Origin: a virus
Length of the DNA stretch: 53,541 bases
Reading direction: 5' to 3' (one strand)
IMG/VR virus record: IMGVR_UViG_3300031673_012906
Location: 1-53,541 of that record
Numbering within the stretch: the stretch's first letter is position 1; each line of letters starts with the position of its first letter. Shown here piece by piece: positions 29,479 to 37,495 of the stretch. The notes beneath the pieces are model-generated. The model saw only the letters and a program-made list of their open reading frames with translations. It ran no database searches and had not been told where the DNA came from. The position numbers and the translations under genes were made by a program.

Positions 29479-29841
29479 TTATTCTTCAACGGAAACGCTT
29501 TCTACAAAACCATCAGAATCAAATTGGATTTTTGCCATCATAACGAGTGTTCTATTTTCCACCTTATAATAATTCCATGTTTCTTTGTGTTTTTCTGTTT
29601 CTTCATCCCTTGCTCTATATATTTGGTCTGGACTTCCATAAAGTGAAAAAACAAGCTCCTGCTTCATACCAATGCATGGGATGCCTTGCTTGAAACTATC
29701 TTTGATTTCTTGTGTTAAACCCCATCCATTTTGGATGATATAAAATTCTCGTTCTGCTGGTGGGAGTCCACGGCTTACTAACGGCGCATTTGATGAACAC
29801 GCTAATACCAAAAGGATTAAAAGTATTTTAAAACGAAACAT
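29479..29841 (-). CDS. Predicted lipoprotein with a BamE-like domain
   Basis: 120 residues. Signal peptide with lipobox L-V-L-A-C-S-S (about 11-17). The mature part has G-M-K-Q-E-L-V-F-S-L-Y-G-S-P (about 58-71), then T-W-N-Y-Y and a strand pair ending in F-D-S-D-G-F-V, matching the BamE/OmlA fold. Paralogue-like to the 10628 product. Follows the NAD operon but is separated by a TATAAACA element. Confidence 0.7.
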   Translation of the reverse strand: MFRFKILLILLVLACSSNAPLVSRGLPPAEREFYIIQNGWGLTQEIKDSFKQGIPCIGMKQELVFSLYGSPDQIYRARDEETEKHKETWNYYKVENRTLVMMAKIQFDSDGFVESVSVEE

Positions 29842-29853
29842 GATTCCTACTTG

Positions 29854-29861
29854 TGTTTATA
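29854..29861 (-). promoter_or_regulatory. TATAAACA late-promoter-like element
   Basis: Sense-oriented TATAAACA 13 bases before the lipoprotein ATG at 29841, with TAGGA as Shine-Dalgarno. Confidence 0.35.
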
Positions 29862-29883
29862 AGATAGGAATATGTTTTTTACT

Positions 29884-30600
29884 TTAAAATTTATCTCTAA
29901 CGCCTTTGAATTTTAATAATGTTGGGGGTCTGCCTTTAACTATTTCAGACTTTTGTTTCGTTTCTTCTATTATATACATGGTATTAAATTTTCGTCTGAA
30001 ATTTGGGCTGATAAGTTCCTTTCCAAGAACCGCTTCACATACTTCCTGAAGCTCTGTCCATGTAAACGTTTTTCCTACTAATTCAAAGGCTATTGGTTTA
30101 TTCATAATATCTTCTTTTAACTTTTTTATTAAATCTTTTACAATGATATTATGATCAAACCCCATTTTTTTGGGAACTTTTCGGATGTTATACCATTTTG
30201 TTTCTAGTATATCATCTTTGCCTTTGATTTCCTGCTCCAATATTTTATTGGAAGTAAGTGTATAAAAGGCTGTTGTTATGGTTACATTTCTAGGGTCTCT
30301 TTTAGGATTGCTGTATGTCCCCAATTGACGTATAGACATGCCTTTTACATTGGTTTCTTCTTCCAATTCCCTGTTAGCAGCTTGTTCAAGTGATTCCTTC
30401 CCGATGGTACAATAACCACCCGGAAGAACCCAATAATATTGATATGGGGGGTCTGCCCTTTTACCTAAAAGAATTTTTAATGTGCCATCAATAATAGTAC
30501 ATATGCCTATATCAACGGTATTATTTGCACAAGGGTATTTGCCTTTATCATAATTAGTACCCTTTTTATTTAGGTGTTTACCTTCTGCTGATTTTTTCAT
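29884..30600 (-). CDS. NrtR-like Nudix and winged-helix protein
   Basis: 238 residues. An N-terminal Nudix domain has G-G-Y-C-T-I-G-K-E-S-L (about 61-71) and R-E-L-E-E-E-T (about 77-83), with one extra residue in the G-x5-E spacing. The C-terminal 85 residues (F-E-L-V-G-K-T-F-T-W-T-E-L-Q-E) match the winged helix of NrtR regulators, which bind ADP-ribose and repress NAD genes. Next to nadE, the classic NrtR neighbour. It could be a regulator, an ADP-ribose pyrophosphatase or both. It is the last gene of the NAD operon. Confidence 0.82.
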   Translation of the reverse strand: MKKSAEGKHLNKKGTNYDKGKYPCANNTVDIGICTIIDGTLKILLGKRADPPYQYYWVLPGGYCTIGKESLEQAANRELEEETNVKGMSIRQLGTYSNPKRDPRNVTITTAFYTLTSNKILEQEIKGKDDILETKWYNIRKVPKKMGFDHNIIVKDLIKKLKEDIMNKPIAFELVGKTFTWTELQEVCEAVLGKELISPNFRRKFNTMYIIEETKQKSEIVKGRPPTLLKFKGVRDKF

Positions 30601-30602
30601 CG

Positions 30603-31451
30603 TTATGCTGCCTTCAACAACTCTTCCCTTGGAATATTATAAGGATTATTCCTTTTGAATTCTGTTGCTTTAAAACGTAAAATTATGGGATGTTTTTCTA
30701 CGGATGTGTCACCGTTACGATATCTGGTAAGTATTTCATCAGCTTCGGCGTATGTGGCCACACCAAGCTGATCTAAGTCGCTATTGCTGATTCCTAACCC
30801 ATCGGTGGGGTTAGCCAAAATACACTGGTACAGGGCATCCTTGGCTTCTGGAGATATGCCCTCATAATTGTTTTCGCAGATATATTTAGCAAGTCCATAA
30901 ACCTCAGTTTTCCACAGGTTCTGAATCATCCCATAGTCACCGACATCACCATGCAGCGTCCAAAAACCAGCCAATAATTCGGTAAAATTATCTGTGGAAA
31001 GAACCATTCCATCGTAATGTCTGGCAATATCATAGAGATACATCATTCTTATTCTGGCCTTGATGTTCCCTTTTCGTATTTTAATTTGGTTTTCATAATT
31101 TTCAGTTAACCCACCATCTCTATAGGAAATTTCATCTTCCATTATGTATGGGTAAAATTTTTGATACATCTCTGTTAAATCTTTTTCCTCAAAATCGGTG
31201 CAAAAGAAATAACCTATTCTTTCGGCTCTTATACGTTCATCATCTTTATTTGTTTCAATGGGAATGCTTCTCCCTATCAAACGAGTATTAATAGATGGTA
31301 TGTCGCAAACTGGTTTTGCGAGAACTGTGCATAATGCACTATCAATACCACCGGATTCACCAATAACCAATGCTTTAATTTTATCATTGATAATCTTTGT
31401 ACGTAAATTCTCGTGTATATTACTGATTACCCTGCTATAATCCGTTATCAT
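30603..31451 (-). CDS. nadE: NAD+ synthetase
   Basis: 282 residues from the ATG at 31451, chosen because GGGAGG lies just before it; an upstream in-frame ATG at 31484 contains that Shine-Dalgarno. The PP-loop G-E-S-G-G-I-D-S (31-38) and S-T-D-N-F-T-E (about 153-159) are intact. The family converts NaAD to NAD+ with ATP and ammonia. No glutaminase domain. Two bases separate it from the NrtR-like gene. The PncA and PncB genes of this window supply the upstream steps. Confidence 0.93.
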   Translation of the reverse strand: MITDYSRVISNIHENLRTKIINDKIKALVIGESGGIDSALCTVLAKPVCDIPSINTRLIGRSIPIETNKDDERIRAERIGYFFCTDFEEKDLTEMYQKFYPYIMEDEISYRDGGLTENYENQIKIRKGNIKARIRMMYLYDIARHYDGMVLSTDNFTELLAGFWTLHGDVGDYGMIQNLWKTEVYGLAKYICENNYEGISPEAKDALYQCILANPTDGLGISNSDLDQLGVATYAEADEILTRYRNGDTSVEKHPIILRFKATEFKRNNPYNIPREELLKAA

Positions 31452-31452
31452 A

Positions 31453-31932
31453 TTATTTCCTCCCAAAAATATAAAAGTTATCAACTATCAGATGTGACAT
31501 GTAACCCAGAAAACTTGCAATGTAATATGCTAAGAAATATTTTTCATAACCGAAGTGAATAAATATAAAATAAGCTGGTATTGGTGCTAGTCCTCCAACC
31601 CAAATATTATGAGTGAAGCCCCGGTGTTTAAACAATTGCGGTAACATCGCTAAAAATGATAACGAACAACCTAACTTATAATACCCCAGATAATAAAATC
31701 CAACTAATGTTAACATAACTAGAAGGTAGACAATTTTTGAACTCACAGATTTTATGTCAATATCTGGTAACAATGCAAATATAAAAGCAGCGGGAGCAGA
31801 AAATAGTATGATCTTTATTATTGATTCGGTATCAAGGGTTCCCACCGTTTCTTTATATATGTATAGATTGAGTGCTGTTGCAGCACACGCAACAACCAAC
31901 CCTGCATTTCTATGTGTTTTAAACCCACTCAT
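31453..31932 (-). CDS. YdjM-like membrane metal-dependent hydrolase
   Basis: 159 residues, four to five membrane helices. L-P-D-I-D (about 55-59), H-R-G-F-T-H-N (about 103-109) and S-H-L-I-V-D (about 146-151) are the metal-binding motifs of the YdjM/LexA-regulated hydrolase family. The substrate of this family is unknown, so its place in an NAD/ADP-ribose operon is informative. One base before the nadE start. Confidence 0.8.
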   Translation of the reverse strand: MSGFKTHRNAGLVVACAATALNLYIYKETVGTLDTESIIKIILFSAPAAFIFALLPDIDIKSVSSKIVYLLVMLTLVGFYYLGYYKLGCSLSFLAMLPQLFKHRGFTHNIWVGGLAPIPAYFIFIHFGYEKYFLAYYIASFLGYMSHLIVDNFYIFGRK

Positions 31933-32144
31933 TTTATCATTAACTCGACTATTTTTTCTTTGAGTTTTTTACCTTCTTCTATTGAATCAAATGTTAATGT
32001 ATACTTATCATTAATAAGCAATTTAAATCCCTTTCCAAATGTGGGACTTGTAAAAATTTTTCCAACATGAACTATGTTGGCTATTTTAATCACCCCATCA
32101 GGATATGTTATTATTTTGTCATCAACTATGGCTACGTTGCTCAT
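31929..32144 (-). CDS. Small beta-rich protein of unknown function
   Basis: 71 residues, predicted beta-strands followed by a C-terminal helix (E-E-G-K-K-L-K-E-K-I-V-E-L), as in small PH-like or YcxB-like domains. Four-base overlaps at both ends, embedded in the NAD operon. Confidence 0.65.
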   Translation of the reverse strand: MSNVAIVDDKIITYPDGVIKIANIVHVGKIFTSPTFGKGFKLLINDKYTLTFDSIEEGKKLKEKIVELMIK

Positions 32145-32647
32145 TTTGTAAAATCCTTTTTTGTTAACAGTTGTTGATATTCTAAAAATTTTCTGAGATC
32201 AGTTAAATTTTCTCCAAGCCAATTGGTGCCTCTCCATGTGCTTCTATCTTGAGCTTTGGGATTGTCTGCACCCAAACCAATGCCCCATATACGGTCACGG
32301 GGGCTGGCTTCAACTAATGTAGTTCCTGTGGTTTGTAATAAACCCTTTTTCTCATTCTCGTTTTGGGTAAACTTCGCATAACTACCAATGAACACAATTT
32401 TTTTGGCATGCGCATTCCAGATTTTTTCATTAAAACCCTGTACATCCCGACCAGCAGCTTTTTGATCTCTGGGTTCTTTAAGTCCCATGATTTTCACCAA
32501 TGCTTTTTTATCATTAAACAATCGTGCTTTAGAAGCCATCATGTATTGTTCAGCACAATTGTAAACAGTTCTGTCAATTGTAAATTGACAAGGATGCCAC
32601 TGACTGAAAATCCCATGCCAAAAAAATGTAAATTTTTCCTGTTCCAT
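32141..32647 (-). CDS. NADAR (YbiA-like, DUF1768) ADP-ribose-related protein
   Basis: 168 residues from the ATG at 32647, preceded by AAAGGAG. Family features: F-F-W-H-G (about 7-11), N-C-A-E-Q-Y-M-M-A-S-K-A (about 29-40), P-R-D-Q-K-A-A-G-R (about 58-66), E-A-S-P-R-D-R-I-W-G-I-G-L (about 115-127) and W-L-G-E-N-L (about 150-155). NADAR proteins act on ADP-ribosyl or related N-glycosidic substrates; some reverse guanine ADP-ribosylation by DarT. That makes it a candidate counter-defence enzyme. Confidence 0.9.
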   Translation of the reverse strand: MEQEKFTFFWHGIFSQWHPCQFTIDRTVYNCAEQYMMASKARLFNDKKALVKIMGLKEPRDQKAAGRDVQGFNEKIWNAHAKKIVFIGSYAKFTQNENEKKGLLQTTGTTLVEASPRDRIWGIGLGADNPKAQDRSTWRGTNWLGENLTDLRKFLEYQQLLTKKDFTK

Positions 32648-32657
32648 TATTTCTCCT

Positions 32658-32879
32658 TTAGGCTTCTGGTAATTCGGATGCTTCAATTGAAATTCTTTCG
32701 ATACGATGGTAGGGGATAAATTCCATCACACCATTTTTGTTGGTACGATATACACCGTCTTTACTCAAAATTTTCACCTTATCCTTCAAATCGTTTAAAG
32801 GATTAGTATCTCCTATGGTTATCGTTTCATCAACTGAAGAACCACCAATTAAATGAACTGTTACTTTTTTATCTGCCAT
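32658..32879 (-). CDS. Small protein of unknown function
   Basis: 73 residues, beta-rich, with a G-G-S-S segment (12-15). It lies between ARH and NADAR genes with gaps of about 10 bases, so it is co-transcribed. No recognised family; it may be a partner of either neighbour. Confidence 0.6.
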   Translation of the reverse strand: MADKKVTVHLIGGSSVDETITIGDTNPLNDLKDKVKILSKDGVYRTNKNGVMEFIPYHRIERISIEASELPEA

Positions 32880-32890
32880 GTTAAAATTCC

Positions 32891-33769
32891 TTATGTTGTA
32901 ATTTTGGTTAAAAGCTCTTTGATTTCTTCCGCTGATTTTAATTTATCAACCCATCGTTTTGGTATTGCTTCATAGCCATAATAAGCACCCAACAAGGCAC
33001 CAGTTACGGCACCACCCGTGTCTGCATCATCGCCCCTGTTAATGATGGAAAGAACACCCGTTTCAAAATCAGGACAGTTGTGTAACGCCCATAAAGCTGC
33101 GCCTAAACTATGTATGCACCATCCAGAATTAGGCAATTTATCCCACTTCAGAGTTCGGCATGTTTCTAAATAATCTCTTGCAATTTTAAATTGGTCGATA
33201 TCTTTCCCAACCTTGGGATCTTTAAAAAAATCTAGTACAGAAAATTGTTTCATATTATATCCGGCTAGAACCCAATATAAAAGGCTAACAAAACATACAT
33301 CGGTTTCAACACATATTGGATGACCATGGGTTAATTTAGATTGGCTTCTAATTTCTTTAGGGTTTATATCATCTAAAAGTGCTAAAGGCGCACAACGCAT
33401 TATGGAACCGTTCCCCTGAGAAGCCGTATGTGTCATACCACATTCTTCTAACATTTCACCCTTTTCAATATTGGCTATTCCCATGCGAGTTGTGTTTCCA
33501 ATATCAGGTGGGTTTGTATGTTTCCATTTTACGAGATTTTGTGCAATATCGTGCAACTCAAATTTTTTATTTTTAGCAATGCTCCTAAGTAGGCATAACA
33601 TTAAATCTGTATCATCACTTCCCACACCAGCGGGGAATCCAAACGCACCACCCCCAACAATTTCATCATACCAACCATCTTCGGTTCTGGCTTTTGTAAA
33701 TTCCAATGGGATACCAAGGCAATCACCTACATGCAGCCCAATTAACATTCCTAATTTTTTATCATCCAT
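32891..33769 (-). CDS. ADP-ribosylglycohydrolase (DraG/ARH family)
   Basis: 292 residues from the ATG at 33769 with AGGAGAGG just upstream. G-S-D-D-T-D-L (about 49-55) and R-G-D-D-A-D-T-G-G (about 246-254) form the two-magnesium site; G-N-G-S-I-M-R (about 116-122) is also typical. It removes ADP-ribose from proteins, nucleic acids or small molecules. With the NADAR protein it gives two different ADP-ribose-removing activities in one operon. Confidence 0.92.
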   Translation of the reverse strand: MDDKKLGMLIGLHVGDCLGIPLEFTKARTEDGWYDEIVGGGAFGFPAGVGSDDTDLMLCLLRSIAKNKKFELHDIAQNLVKWKHTNPPDIGNTTRMGIANIEKGEMLEECGMTHTASQGNGSIMRCAPLALLDDINPKEIRSQSKLTHGHPICVETDVCFVSLLYWVLAGYNMKQFSVLDFFKDPKVGKDIDQFKIARDYLETCRTLKWDKLPNSGWCIHSLGAALWALHNCPDFETGVLSIINRGDDADTGGAVTGALLGAYYGYEAIPKRWVDKLKSAEEIKELLTKITT

Positions 33770-33917
33770 TATTCCTCTCCTGTGCCTTTCTTCTTTTCTC
33801 TTCATACCTATCAAGGGCAGATAGAAGAATGTGCTCCGCTAACGAGGGAGCTTGTTTAAACTGTTCTTTCTGTTTAAACTGTTCTTTCTCGTGATTAGTG
33901 TCTTTTTTGACTTCCAT
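33762..33917 (-). CDS. 51-residue Lys/Glu/Gln-rich microprotein
   Basis: ATG at 33917, stop overlapping the ARH start by 8 bases. The protein holds two tandem K-E-Q-F-K-Q units from an 18-base DNA repeat, then a helical tail. Function unknown. Confidence 0.55.
   Translation of the reverse strand: MEVKKDTNHEKEQFKQKEQFKQAPSLAEHILLSALDRYEEKRRKAQERNNG
33853..33888. repeat. Perfect tandem 18-bp repeat
   Basis: TGTTTAAACTGTTCTTTC occurs twice in a row inside the 51-residue gene. In-frame, so it duplicates six residues. Confidence 0.9.
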
Positions 33918-33926
33918 TTTTTCCTT

Positions 33927-34097
33927 TTATTTACAACTACTACAATTATACCTTCCACAGAATGGGCATCCTTCTTCATAAAAACCGTCTTTATTCTTTT
34001 CATTAACAGGTATTTTTGTTCCTTTATGAACTAGAGTTGGTTCAGTTCCCATGTGACCGCCAATCCATTCTGTTTTGTTGTCCCTATCATCTTTCAT
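33927..34097 (-). CDS. 56-residue Cys-motif microprotein
   Basis: ATG at 34097 overlapping the kinase-gene stop (ATGA). The C-terminus has C-P-F-C and C-S-S-C pairs (about 44-56), a zinc knuckle. Possibly a partner of the kinase-like protein, by position only. Confidence 0.6.
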   Translation of the reverse strand: MKDDRDNKTEWIGGHMGTEPTLVHKGTKIPVNEKNKDGFYEEGCPFCGRYNCSSCK

Positions 34098-35806
34098 TTT
34101 GATTTCACGCTTTGAAGTTGATTATCATTAACAAATAAAATTCTATCTACACCGTCATATAAATGCATATCCAATTCAACGGGGGAATCTTTTACTTCTT
34201 GAAATCCGTTAGCATTGATGTTATAAAATAGTTCCAGTGTATTTTCTTCTTTGACTGTAACAGCCATACCTTTTTGATTTACCATAAAATTAACGGTTTG
34301 GTAATTAATATCTTGATCGCCCCGTAGTTCGTATGTTGTAAATTCTTTTCTGAAGTAAAAAACGAAACGGTCAAATTTACTATCCTTTTCACCTATGACG
34401 ATGCAGAATCTTCCGATTCGTTTAGCATCTATAATTCGATAACCATCCAATTCAGGAATGTTAACATTAGAACACATTTTGTGTTCGTAAGGTATCGAAA
34501 ACATTGCTTTACCAAAACAATCTTGAATAATTAAACCTGTAAACATCTGAAATGGCCCGACAATGTTACCAACCGCCCTTGGTAGGTGGATAACTCTACC
34601 CATTTTATCGAAGGTATTTTCAACAATTTCATTTTGATAAATGGTATATATAGAACCATTACATTCCATAATATCACTATCGGTTTTTGTTCTGCTTATT
34701 TCCTTTCGTTGTAAATCAAAGAATCCAACGTTTTCACCCGTTTTAACTGCGATAATTGGTTCGCCACCCAACACATTTGCTAACCGAATGTTTTTTGGTT
34801 TTTGGGTAAATGTGAATATTTCTGTATCCCTTTGATAGATGGCCTTAGTGGTAATTACATAACGCTTCTGATTGAAATTATATACATCAATTATAGCATC
34901 ATCATACTTGTAAACAACATCAACAATAAGCCCACCGCTACTGATAACAGCAACAGGTTTGGCACCAACAAATAAACCGGAACCATCTGCAAAAGGTGGT
35001 ACGCTGCGTTCGTTCTTTATAAAAATTAATTTATACCAATCCAGATGTTTGGGTGGGATATATACTTCAAAATCTCTAAGTGATTTTACCAACTTAACAT
35101 CTTTATCAAACACCGAAATACTTTTTTCCATCCGGCCTTCCAAATCATCATTTTCGAAATCTGGATGGTTCCCATTAAAAGGATGTAAACCTGTGTATAG
35201 CCTGAAAGTAACCACTGCCCATGAGAACCAATCACTTAGTTCATTGAATTGACCGAAGGGAAGTAACCTGTCTCTAACACTTGGAGAAATGGCATCACAG
35301 TTAAAATTTTTTGTTTTATATGAATCGACATCAATGTTATATGTTATTTGATATTTTTTATCCGTTAGAAAATTCATTTCATTATAATCACCAACAAGGG
35401 AACCATTTACGCTATGTACGTAGATAAGGGTTTCCTGCATGTGCTTTACAAGATTAGCAGCCATTTCCGGTGTGATACCATTTTCTTTTTTAAATTTTCT
35501 TGAGCATATCCTAATTAAAAATTCGGTGTCGCTTATATAAGGCATTGTGAAACCGATGGGTTTTTTCTTTTTAGGATCGTATATCACATCTTTTGGCCCA
35601 AGGATATTTGGTCTGTCTAACGCTCTTAGTTCCAAAATTTTTTGTTCGGGTATCATGTCTTTTGGATCATGATATATCTTACATGCCATGTTTTTATATT
35701 TGAAAACCTTTGCTTGACCACCCATAGCAATATAATCATCCAACGTAACTACTGGCTGCTTACCCGCAATTAATGCTTTTACTTTTTTACCCGGATTAAC
35801 TGGCAT
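34094..35806 (-). CDS. Serine/threonine kinase-like protein with C-terminal propeller-like region (TerY-P type)
   Basis: 570 residues. The N-terminal kinase lobe has G-G-Q-A-K-V-F (29-35) and Lys43 (A-C-K-I-Y). The catalytic loop is G-D-Y-N-E-M-N-F (139-146, Asp140 and Asn145) and the metal Asp159 lies in I-D-V-D-S. This loop and I-D-x-D-S are typical of the kinases that accompany TerY-like vWA and PP2C proteins. Residues about 275-565 are repeated beta-strands, likely a propeller. The 11-base overlap with the PP2C gene supports a functional triad. Confidence 0.82.
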   Translation of the reverse strand: MPVNPGKKVKALIAGKQPVVTLDDYIAMGGQAKVFKYKNMACKIYHDPKDMIPEQKILELRALDRPNILGPKDVIYDPKKKKPIGFTMPYISDTEFLIRICSRKFKKENGITPEMAANLVKHMQETLIYVHSVNGSLVGDYNEMNFLTDKKYQITYNIDVDSYKTKNFNCDAISPSVRDRLLPFGQFNELSDWFSWAVVTFRLYTGLHPFNGNHPDFENDDLEGRMEKSISVFDKDVKLVKSLRDFEVYIPPKHLDWYKLIFIKNERSVPPFADGSGLFVGAKPVAVISSGGLIVDVVYKYDDAIIDVYNFNQKRYVITTKAIYQRDTEIFTFTQKPKNIRLANVLGGEPIIAVKTGENVGFFDLQRKEISRTKTDSDIMECNGSIYTIYQNEIVENTFDKMGRVIHLPRAVGNIVGPFQMFTGLIIQDCFGKAMFSIPYEHKMCSNVNIPELDGYRIIDAKRIGRFCIVIGEKDSKFDRFVFYFRKEFTTYELRGDQDINYQTVNFMVNQKGMAVTVKEENTLELFYNINANGFQEVKDSPVELDMHLYDGVDRILFVNDNQLQSVKSK

Positions 35807-36680
35807 GGTTTACCTTTAAGGTAGCTGAAGAAATATCATCAAAGTGTTGAGCTTGGATTTTTTCCATTTCTAATTTTAGTCTATCCATTCTTCTTCTCAC
35901 AAACTTACCGTGGGTTTTTTTATACGCAACTGTGTTGAATGCTACTTCAGGCGTGGTAATAAAATTCTTTTCTTCGGGTGTGGGTTCTTCAAGTTTTTTA
36001 GGATTAAATTCATATGTTTCAATACCATCGCTGGATAAAGAAATGAAATCAATTTTTTTAATATCACCTGTGTGTATTAAGGGGGCAGTAGATTCGGTGG
36101 TAATAATGTTTGATAAATATCCCGTGTCTTTGTATGTTCGGAGGTTAACTGTTCGTTCTGCACCACCAAATTTTTCGTCATCCATGTAACTATGTTTCCG
36201 TAATACATCCATTTCGTAGGATAAATAATATGGAGCATTACTGGCGTAGTTGATATTAAACCACGCACTAGTACCATTGGTACGTTTGATAATTATATTA
36301 CCATCACCATATCCGATGATAAAATATTTGCCCTTAGTCGCAATTGCCATTAATAAGGTGGCATCGCAAATTTGATAGGAAAGCCCAAATTGAGCAACGG
36401 TATTTTTTGAGTAGAATATGATATCCATTTTTATACATGCTACCAATTGTTCCAACGATAAATTTTCTATTAAACTGCCATGATATGCATTCTTAATTGC
36501 TTTCTCTGCACTAAAGGATATAATTCTGGAACCAAGATCAGTCTTAGGCGAGGATGTACATCCATCAGATATAATTACATACGCAAGTTCCCCATCTCCG
36601 AATTTACCTTCTAGGGCGTAATCTTCACATATGTTATGACCATTTCCTAATTCAATATAGGAATCAACATTAAAATTCAT
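35796..36680 (-). CDS. PP2C-family protein phosphatase
   Basis: 294 residues from the ATG at 36680, with AAAGGAACG upstream. Metal-binding and core motifs: N-I-C-E-D-Y (about 16-21), I-S-D-G-C-T-S-S-P-K-T-D-L-G (about 37-50), G-Y-G-D-G (about 122-126), S-S-D-G-I-E (about 216-221) and D-D-I-S-S-A-T-L (about 281-288). It should reverse phosphorylation by the neighbouring kinase. The vWA gene precedes it with a hairpin in the 44-base gap. Confidence 0.87.
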   Translation of the reverse strand: MNFNVDSYIELGNGHNICEDYALEGKFGDGELAYVIISDGCTSSPKTDLGSRIISFSAEKAIKNAYHGSLIENLSLEQLVACIKMDIIFYSKNTVAQFGLSYQICDATLLMAIATKGKYFIIGYGDGNIIIKRTNGTSAWFNINYASNAPYYLSYEMDVLRKHSYMDDEKFGGAERTVNLRTYKDTGYLSNIITTESTAPLIHTGDIKKIDFISLSSDGIETYEFNPKKLEEPTPEEKNFITTPEVAFNTVAYKKTHGKFVRRRMDRLKLEMEKIQAQHFDDISSATLKVNHAS

Positions 36681-36695
36681 ATGACGTTCCTTTTG

Positions 36696-36721
36696 AAATG
36701 GGGGAGTAAACCCCCCCATTT
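36696..36721 (-). promoter_or_regulatory. Intercistronic hairpin between vWA and PP2C genes
   Basis: AAATGGGGG and CCCCCATTT form a 9-bp stem with an 8-base loop. No T-run follows on the minus strand, so it is more likely an mRNA processing or stability element than a terminator. Confidence 0.6.
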
Positions 36722-36724
36722 ACA

Positions 36725-37465
36725 TTAAAGGCTGAAGCTTGGGTTTGCTACTGGTTTCGATGGCATACCTGTCTGAATATTTTGTGATGTGCTGGAAACA
36801 CTCTGGCTTATCCATCCAACAACTTTGGCCAGATTTTTTCCGGTAAAATTGGCACAATCAAGAAATTTACTGAACATTCCATCTTTTCTGAATTGCTCAA
36901 GTTCATCTTTATATTCGGCTGCATTTACACCAATCAAAAAAGGTTCAACTATTCCCATCTGTTCATTTCTTTTAATTCTTGTGTAAGCATCTTTAATCTT
37001 AGATGCGGGGTGCTTGGAATCGTTTTCCCATCCATCAGTAACAACGAAGAACACTGCGTTGACTTTGTATTCATCATCGATCAGTTTTTGGGCATATGTT
37101 TCGATTGCTTCAATAGAATTTAAAGTAGCATCAATGAGCGGGGTCATTCCATCGGGTTCAACGCACCCATCATATATAGATGGATCAATAGTACTCAACA
37201 GTTTGAAACCATGTACTTCCTTGATGTTATTGGGAATATAGGAATTGAAAGTAATCACACGAAGCATTACCATTTCAGGACATGGTATATCATCTACACA
37301 TGCCTTGTGTATTTCTTTCATTGCTTTTTCAATAAGCCCTTTGAAATCATCAACGGAAGTTGTTGCGTCCAATGCAACTTGAACCAATGTATATCTGTCA
37401 TCTAACAGATCTTCAATTTCTTCCGTGCTGAACTCAAAGCCAGATGTTGTGCTTAGACTATCCAT
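36725..37465 (-). CDS. TerY-like von Willebrand factor A protein
   Basis: 246 residues. MIDAS-like residues: D-A-T-T-S (33-37, in place of D-x-S-x-S), Thr108 (D-G-M-T-P) and Asp144 (V-T-D-G). The fold pattern is of the TerY/vWA class found with PP2C and kinase in the TerY-P triad. C-terminal Ser/Gln-rich tail. Binds metal or a partner and may act as adaptor for phospho-signalling. Confidence 0.82.
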   Translation of the reverse strand: MDSLSTTSGFEFSTEEIEDLLDDRYTLVQVALDATTSVDDFKGLIEKAMKEIHKACVDDIPCPEMVMLRVITFNSYIPNNIKEVHGFKLLSTIDPSIYDGCVEPDGMTPLIDATLNSIEAIETYAQKLIDDEYKVNAVFFVVTDGWENDSKHPASKIKDAYTRIKRNEQMGIVEPFLIGVNAAEYKDELEQFRKDGMFSKFLDCANFTGKNLAKVVGWISQSVSSTSQNIQTGMPSKPVANPSFSL

Positions 37466-37495
37466 TTTTTAGCTCCTTCTTAGGTTAATTAAATT

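Noticed and set aside
33853-33888. Tandem 18-bp repeat as a CRISPR-like element
   Set aside because: Only two perfect tandem copies without spacers, inside a gene.
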